From an uncultured Gammaproteobacteria bacterium (GTDB lineage Bacteria; Pseudomonadota; Gammaproteobacteria; Steroidobacterales; XN24), in assembly GCA_937924335.1 (NCBI GenBank), contig CALDWW010000107.1:1-33696 (forward strand): a DNA stretch of 33,696 bases, read 5' to 3'. Under the pieces are notes generated by a model. It did no database searches and had not been told where the DNA came from. It saw nothing but the letters and a program-made list of their open reading frames with translations. The position numbers were made by a program, and so were the translations under genes. Below, piece after piece: positions 28,760 through 33,696 of the stretch. Within the stretch, counting starts at the first letter, position 1. Every line of letters begins with the position of its first letter.

Positions 28760-29368
28760 TCAGGATTGCTCGAGTTCCTCGATCACCGAATCGAGTCCTT
28801 TCTGCCTGACGTCTTCCCCCATCAGATTTCGATAATGGGTGACATAGGAGAGCCCCTCGATGATGACATCGAAGACTTTCCATCCTCCATCCGTCCATCG
28901 GGTCCGGTAATTCACCGGTACCTGCGTGCCATCCGTCGTCTTGACCTCTGTTTTGACCGTCACAAAATCCTCATCGAGGCTGATCAACCCGCTGTGTGGC
29001 AGCACATTGACGGTGTCCTCGCGGAACTCCAGCAGTCCCCGTGCATAGCGGCGCACCAGGGAGCCATACAGAGCGGCGACGAAGCGCTCCCTCTGTTCCG
29101 GCGTGGATCTGGGCCAGTAGCGCCCCATCACCAGGCGACCCGCGTAGGCTACGTCGAAATTCGGCCGCAGGATTTCGTCAACGACCGAATAAAGCGCCTT
29201 GGGATTTGATTCCAGCTCAGGTCGGCGCGCCCTGACCACCTCGAGCAATTCATCGGCCGTGGCCTGGATGATCTGGTGGGGACTCGGTCCTGTCGCTGTT
29301 GCCGCAGCCGCAAATCCCGACCACATGGTCAATGCGACCACGGCGAGAACGGGTGTCAATCGGATCAC
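28760..29368 (-). CDS. mlaC: MlaC, periplasmic phospholipid-binding protein
   Basis: MlaC shuttles phospholipids between outer-membrane MlaA and the inner-membrane MlaFEDB complex. From GTG 29368 (AGGAG 6 nt upstream) the product is 202 residues, as usual for the family. It has a signal peptide (to about residue 22, GFAAA). The body shows FDVAYAGRLVMGRYWPRSTPEQRERFVAALYGSLVRRYA and the C-terminal GGWKVFDVIIEGLSYVTHYRN, which is diagnostic. A longer frame to 29563 is Arg-rich and not family-like. It lies 76 bp downstream of the asmA-like gene on the same strand. mlaB, mlaD, mlaE and mlaF, often next to mlaC, are not in the window. A perfect 12-bp palindrome (CCTGACGTCAGG) overlaps the stop. 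Confidence 0.93.
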   Translation of the reverse strand: MIRLTPVLAVVALTMWSGFAAAATATGPSPHQIIQATADELLEVVRARRPELESNPKALYSVVDEILRPNFDVAYAGRLVMGRYWPRSTPEQRERFVAALYGSLVRRYARGLLEFREDTVNVLPHSGLISLDEDFVTVKTEVKTTDGTQVPVNYRTRWTDGGWKVFDVIIEGLSYVTHYRNLMGEDVRQKGLDSVIEELEQS

Positions 29369-29444
29369 GCAAAGCTCCTGGGCAGCCCGCCGGAGTGCGG
29401 GCCGACCGATTAAACCACAAACATCCTGTGGTGTCGTAAGCCAC

Positions 29445-32400
29445 TTACCGAGCCTGCTGCATCTGCTCCAGGCTCTCCGCGCATTCCTGCCGATCCCTGC
29501 GGAACGTATCGCGGCTGACGAACAGGCCGGCGGGCCCGAGCGCCGCGATCCTCGCTGCGGCACCGGCGATCCTCGTTCCGGTTCGCGTGACGTCGAGGCT
29601 CGTCTTCGGCTGGGTCAGGGGGCCGCTGAGCTTCACCCGAGCGCCGTGTGCGACGACTCTCGCGTGTTTGGCGCGCGGATCGAACAGCAGCTTGATCTTC
29701 TCTTTGCCGAGATCGATGGTCCCGGTCCCGATCAACAGCATATTCGGCGTATCGACTGACATGACGTGCGCACTCGCGATACCTTCGTCGACAGGCATAT
29801 CCACCATCGCGCACTCGATGGTCATCCCCTTCGGACGGCCGAGCCCGGGCATCAAGCCGATGAATACATCGAGGGCGTTCAGGGGCAGCGCTTGCTCCGG
29901 GATGTGCCCCTCGGTCATCAGCACGATCAGACGACCATTGCTGCTGGCCGCCATGTCTGCAGAGGATTGACCGGTCGCCGTCACGTCGACCAGTAAATCG
30001 AACTTGCCGCGGGCATCCTGTGAAATTCCGGCGCGGCGCGCCAGGTGCCCGACGTCAAATCCGAGCGTCCTGCCGCGAAACTCCAGCACGGGTGTCTGCC
30101 TGCCGTCGACGCGTAGACGGCCATCCAGGTCGGCGTCGCGATAACGGATCTTGAATGGGTCGATATTCAGGATGCCGCCATCGACCCGGAGGCGCCCCTC
30201 CTGGACCTGCATCGAGCTATCGCCGAGTTTCAGATCCAACCCGCTCAGGTCGGTATTGATCGAGTAGCCATCGAGCCAGGCCAGCGGCAGCGGGTCGCGG
30301 GAGAAGAGCCGCCGCGGCCGGCCCGGGTCATTCTGCGAACCGGGGGTGCCCGATCCCTCCGTGGCTAGCCAGGGTGTGAGGTCGAGCGTTCCCCCGCCGA
30401 ACTGTCCACTGATTGCGGACAGGTCTCCTGAACCGTCCAGTCCGATGTCGAAGCGGCCACTCAGGCGGCTTTCGCCGATGCTCAACTGGCTGATATCCAC
30501 GTCGAAGTGGCGAGGCCCCCCGGACATGCTGAAACGGGTGTCGAGTTCGCCGAGTTTGTCCCACAACTCCCCCCCCCATGGCAGCAGCGGCGTCAGGGTC
30601 GGGGCGCTTGCATTGATCACAAGGTCGATGCCACGCGTGGCCAGCACATCGCCCATGTCACCGGTCAGATCCAGTCTGACGTTGTCTGTGGTCAGCGACC
30701 CGGTCATGGACTGCAGACTCGGGTGTTCCCATGTGCCTCCGGCATGCCCCTGTAGCGAAAATGATCGCGATGCTGGCCAGGTCAGCCCCATAGTCGCGCC
30801 GAGGATGGAGAGATTGTCGCCTTCGAGTTGCGCGTCCGCCGAAAAGCGTTGGGAATCGAGCACGTTCGGGAACCGCCCCTGCAGTTTCATGGTGATATTA
30901 CCGAGCCGGGCCTCGGCATCCACATTCTCCAGGTCCGGGGAGACCGCAGCGCCTTTCAGTCGGCCGCTGACAGCAAAACTGTCGGTGGCCGGGAATGGCT
31001 GCTCACCGATGTCGATGTCCTTGATAGAGGTTCCGGTGAGTCGGATGCCGAGATCCAGTTGAGGGACATCGGCCAGGTCGAGGATCCGGCCGGAGCCGGT
31101 CAACTGCAGCGACCCCTGGGTCATCTTTGCGTCATCCACGAAAAGCGTCAGATCATGCCTGTCACCCACCAATCGACCCGAACCGTGAACCGATTCGGTT
31201 TCGATCAGTTCCGGAACGGACAACAGGACAGCCAGATCGTCGAAGTTCCTGCCCTGTAAGTCGTAGGTCAGGTCGATCCCCTCGAGTTCGCCCAGGTCGT
31301 CGATGCTGCCCTTCAGATCGGCCCGCAGAGATTGATCGACGAGTTGCGCCTGTAGACCGGACGCACGAGTGTCCACCCAGGTGCCGCTGATCTGGCCCTT
31401 TAGATCCACCGAGTCGATATCCGGAATCGGCAGACCGGTGACGCGGGCCAGGCGCTCTGTATCACTGCCGGCGATCTCCACATCAAGGCTAAGATCGCCC
31501 TCATGAAGCAAATCTCCGATACGTCCGCTCATCCGGACACCTGAGCCCGCCAGCCGTGCAGATATATCGGCATCCTGCAGTCTCAATTCGGGGAAATCTC
31601 CAAGCAGTTGTGCGGCGCCCTCGAAACTGTCGGTCTCTCGCCAACTCGCGTCCATGGCCGGCAACAAGTCCTTCATCGATTGCCCGGCGGCCTTTACCGC
31701 GAGGTCGATCCCCTTGAGCGTCGCCAGGTCGCCAACGCTGCCGGTCAGGCTGATATCGTAACTATCCGTTGCAAACTTGCCATCGAAATCCTCTAGCGTC
31801 ATCCGGGTCGGTCCGCCTACCAACCTGCCCTCGAATGTGAAGCGACTGACCAGCGGAATCGGAGTTTCGATCAGCTCCATCAGCAGCCTCGGACGCCGGC
31901 CACTGGCGGACACCATCAGGTCAACGCCGTCGAAATCGCGGAAATCCGTATCGTTCAGTCGCCCCTTGGCCGTGAACCGGCTATCGCCCAGTTTTACTTC
32001 GAGATCAACCGGGACGGACTGACCCTCCGCGATCGCGGCAGGACTCCCGAAATTACCATTCAATTCCAGGTCGACGTCCATCACCGTGCCCTTGGCGGTG
32101 ACACTGAGGCTGTTTTGCGGGCTCGCGGCACCCATGCTGATGAAATCCAGAACCACGTCACGAGTGACTCCGCGCCTGTTGTTGTAGTAGGAAACCTCCA
32201 GGTCCGAGCCGGCGATGCTCTTGACCTCTATCGTCCGGTCGTCGTCGGCGGACTGTGTCTTGAGATCGAATTGCCAGTTGCCGGCCCCTTCCGGGCCATT
32301 TTCGAGGAACACGCGGGCGCCCCGGATCCTGACCTGATTGAGCACCAGATGCCCGGTCAGCAGGCTGAACAGCGCCGGTTGTACTTCGAGCTGCTCCACT

Positions 32401-32657
32401 GTCAGCATCTGCGGGCGAGTGCCCCAGGCCGCATTGGCCAGGGTCACGTCCCGGACCGTCACGGCAGGCAGCGGGGCGAGGGTGACTTCGACCGGACCGG
32501 ACATCCGGACCTCGCGGCCCAGCGTGCTGCCGAGGCCGGTCTCGAGTACCTGGCGCACCTGCTCCGGGTCGCGGGTCTTGAGGTAGGCGTAGCCGCCAAG
32601 GATGACGATCCCCGCGATGCCCGCAATGGGCAGCAACAAGATTAGGAGACGTTTCAA
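29445..32657 (-). CDS. AsmA-family protein, putative bridge-like lipid transporter
   Basis: The product is 1070 residues, with one N-terminal transmembrane helix (about residues 4-25, LLILLLPIAGIAGIVILGGY). The AsmA N-terminal domain (QVRQVLETGLGSTLGREVRM, PAVTVRDVTLANAAWG) follows. A long repetitive beta-rich periplasmic region of recurring GSIDDLGELEGIDL-like units comes next, and then the C-terminal AsmA_2 segment (NGRLIVLMTEGHIPEQALPL, IGTGTIDLGKEKIKLLFDPRAK). AsmA-like proteins are thought to form hydrophobic grooves that carry phospholipids to the outer membrane. The start appears to be TTG 32657 with a poor Shine-Dalgarno. No in-frame ATG precedes residue 50, and the TM helix must be included. 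It is likely cotranscribed with mlaC. Confidence 0.93.
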   Translation of the reverse strand: MKRLLILLLPIAGIAGIVILGGYAYLKTRDPEQVRQVLETGLGSTLGREVRMSGPVEVTLAPLPAVTVRDVTLANAAWGTRPQMLTVEQLEVQPALFSLLTGHLVLNQVRIRGARVFLENGPEGAGNWQFDLKTQSADDDRTIEVKSIAGSDLEVSYYNNRRGVTRDVVLDFISMGAASPQNSLSVTAKGTVMDVDLELNGNFGSPAAIAEGQSVPVDLEVKLGDSRFTAKGRLNDTDFRDFDGVDLMVSASGRRPRLLMELIETPIPLVSRFTFEGRLVGGPTRMTLEDFDGKFATDSYDISLTGSVGDLATLKGIDLAVKAAGQSMKDLLPAMDASWRETDSFEGAAQLLGDFPELRLQDADISARLAGSGVRMSGRIGDLLHEGDLSLDVEIAGSDTERLARVTGLPIPDIDSVDLKGQISGTWVDTRASGLQAQLVDQSLRADLKGSIDDLGELEGIDLTYDLQGRNFDDLAVLLSVPELIETESVHGSGRLVGDRHDLTLFVDDAKMTQGSLQLTGSGRILDLADVPQLDLGIRLTGTSIKDIDIGEQPFPATDSFAVSGRLKGAAVSPDLENVDAEARLGNITMKLQGRFPNVLDSQRFSADAQLEGDNLSILGATMGLTWPASRSFSLQGHAGGTWEHPSLQSMTGSLTTDNVRLDLTGDMGDVLATRGIDLVINASAPTLTPLLPWGGELWDKLGELDTRFSMSGGPRHFDVDISQLSIGESRLSGRFDIGLDGSGDLSAISGQFGGGTLDLTPWLATEGSGTPGSQNDPGRPRRLFSRDPLPLAWLDGYSINTDLSGLDLKLGDSSMQVQEGRLRVDGGILNIDPFKIRYRDADLDGRLRVDGRQTPVLEFRGRTLGFDVGHLARRAGISQDARGKFDLLVDVTATGQSSADMAASSNGRLIVLMTEGHIPEQALPLNALDVFIGLMPGLGRPKGMTIECAMVDMPVDEGIASAHVMSVDTPNMLLIGTGTIDLGKEKIKLLFDPRAKHARVVAHGARVKLSGPLTQPKTSLDVTRTGTRIAGAAARIAALGPAGLFVSRDTFRRDRQECAESLEQMQQAR

Positions 32658-32888
32658 GGCGGGAATCCGTGCGGCGCGGAGGACACCTGTCGAATCATAA
32701 CAAATGGTGAGTTGCTACCGGCGGTCCCGGGGTGCGGCTGCCGCGAGGGGTCGTATTCGCCGCAATGATATCTAACTCATTGTTTTGCTATTCTCGGCGG
32801 CCAGTTCGGAAATCCACAGCGGCCGTCGACCCGGGAGAGCTCCGCAGAGGCTCGCAACAAGGTGGCGCCCGCATATGAAGGAGAAGTT

Positions 32889-33696
32889 ATGGCAGTCGAT
32901 CCGGCCCAATTCGGATTCGAGCCGTTCCAGTTGGCGGAGCTGCGCACAGACGAAGCAGGATTCAAACGCTCTATCGCCACCAAGCTGGCCTATTCCATCG
33001 GCAAGGATCCGCTGACTGCAACGCGCTATGACTGGTATTGCGCGCTTTGCCTGGTGCTGCGCGATCGACTCGTCTCGCGCTGGCACAACACCCAGCAGCG
33101 CATCCGTACCGGCAAGGCCAGGAAGGTCTACTACCTGTCGCTGGAGTTCCTCATGGGTCGCGGTATGACCAATGCGGCCGTCAATCTGGATCTGGATCAC
33201 GAGCTGCGGGACCTGATCAAGGAAGTCGGCGACTCGCTGGAGGATGTCGCTTCACTCGAAGGCGACGCCGGGCTCGGCAATGGCGGCCTCGGTCGTCTCG
33301 CTGCCTGTTTTCTGGACTCCATGGCGACACTGGACATCGCCGGCTTCGGCTACGGCATCCGCTACGACTATGGGCTGTTCCGCCAGGAGATCGGCAGCGA
33401 CGGTCAACAGATAGAGCGACCCAACACGTGGCTCAAGCGCCGCAATCTGTGGGAATTGAAACGGGAAGACGTCCGCTACCGGGTGCCTATCGGCGGTCAC
33501 TGTATCGCCTACAGGGACGACACCGGCGAGCTGCGCTACGAGTGGCGCGATGCCCAGATCGTGGAGGCGGTCGCGTATGACACCCCGATCCCCGGAAACA
33601 ACACGAAGACGGTCAATCACCTGCGTCTCTGGGGGGCGCGCGACCCGATGGAGATCGATCTGTCGCGCTTCAACCGGGGTGACTTCCAGGGGGCCC
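32889..33696 (+). CDS. glgP: Glycogen/alpha-glucan phosphorylase, 3'-truncated by the window edge
   Basis: The frame is open from ATG 32889 to the window end, giving the first 269 residues of a protein usually about 800-830 long. It begins AVDPAQFGFEPFQLAELRTDEAGFKRSI and contains the GT35 hallmarks VYYLSLEFLMGR, ASLEGDAGLGNGGLGRLAACFLDS, GFGYGIRYDYGLFRQ and RPNTWLKRRNLWE. The enzyme releases glucose 1-phosphate from the non-reducing ends of alpha-1,4-glucans, using PLP bound in the missing C-terminal half. AAGGAG lies 5 nt before the ATG. The upstream gap (32658-32888) holds no gene and no obvious promoter. It diverges from the asmA-like gene. Confidence 0.96.
   Translation, partial: MAVDPAQFGFEPFQLAELRTDEAGFKRSIATKLAYSIGKDPLTATRYDWYCALCLVLRDRLVSRWHNTQQRIRTGKARKVYYLSLEFLMGRGMTNAAVNLDLDHELRDLIKEVGDSLEDVASLEGDAGLGNGGLGRLAACFLDSMATLDIAGFGYGIRYDYGLFRQEIGSDGQQIERPNTWLKRRNLWELKREDVRYRVPIGGHCIAYRDDTGELRYEWRDAQIVEAVAYDTPIPGNNTKTVNHLRLWGARDPMEIDLSRFNRGDFQGA

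Overview
The window reads as chromosomal DNA of a gammaproteobacterium, probably outside the Enterobacterales. The main evidence is the gene order thrS-infC-rpmI-rplT-pheS-pheT-ihfA-merR-tRNA-Pro(GGG), which I know from gammaproteobacteria such as Pseudomonas. An outer-membrane MlaA lipoprotein, a periplasmic MlaC and a periplasmic nitrate reductase operon fit with this. I cannot place it to genus; a Chromatiales-like or uncultured marine lineage is only a guess. Core genes look GC-rich. The first 1.6 kb and about 7.6-10.1 kb look visibly AT-richer.

Region 1 (1-12.2 kb) is accessory. It holds two polytopic membrane proteins at the left edge, a compact napDAGHBF operon without napC, an orphan FetB/YbbM-type permease, an unrecognised polytopic membrane protein, a short RlpA-like protein, a small Cys-rich putative zinc protein and a DUF2165-like membrane protein. 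Its intergenic gaps carry five clear and two degenerate copies of a short imperfect-palindromic repeat. All copies lie on the + strand and none was seen after 12.2 kb.

Region 2 (12.2-23.4 kb) is core information processing. It has tRNA-Asn(GTT) with a promoter and terminator, class I aspartate aminotransferase, uvrB, tRNA-Val(GAC), and the translation operon thrS to ihfA/merR ending in tRNA-Pro(GGG) and a textbook terminator. infC appears to start at AUC, four nucleotides after the thrS stop. A strong intrinsic terminator stands directly before pheS with the pheS Shine-Dalgarno at its base.

Region 3 (23.4-33.7 kb) is mostly cell-envelope and metabolism. It has a secreted two-repeat protein of unknown function, a DadA-type D-amino acid dehydrogenase, a secreted alpha/beta hydrolase directly abutting mlaA, a 2OG-Fe(II) oxygenase, an asmA-mlaC pair and the 5' part of glgP, which runs off the window. 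MlaA, MlaC and the AsmA-like protein together suggest a neighbourhood for phospholipid traffic across the periplasm, although mlaBDEF are not here.

I see no CRISPR array, insertion sequence, integrase or phage gene. The most noteworthy observations are the dispersed repeat family, the AUC start of infC, the terminator at the pheS start, the napC-less nap operon with a long NapA, the hydrolase-mlaA coupling and the unknown duplicated-domain secreted protein.
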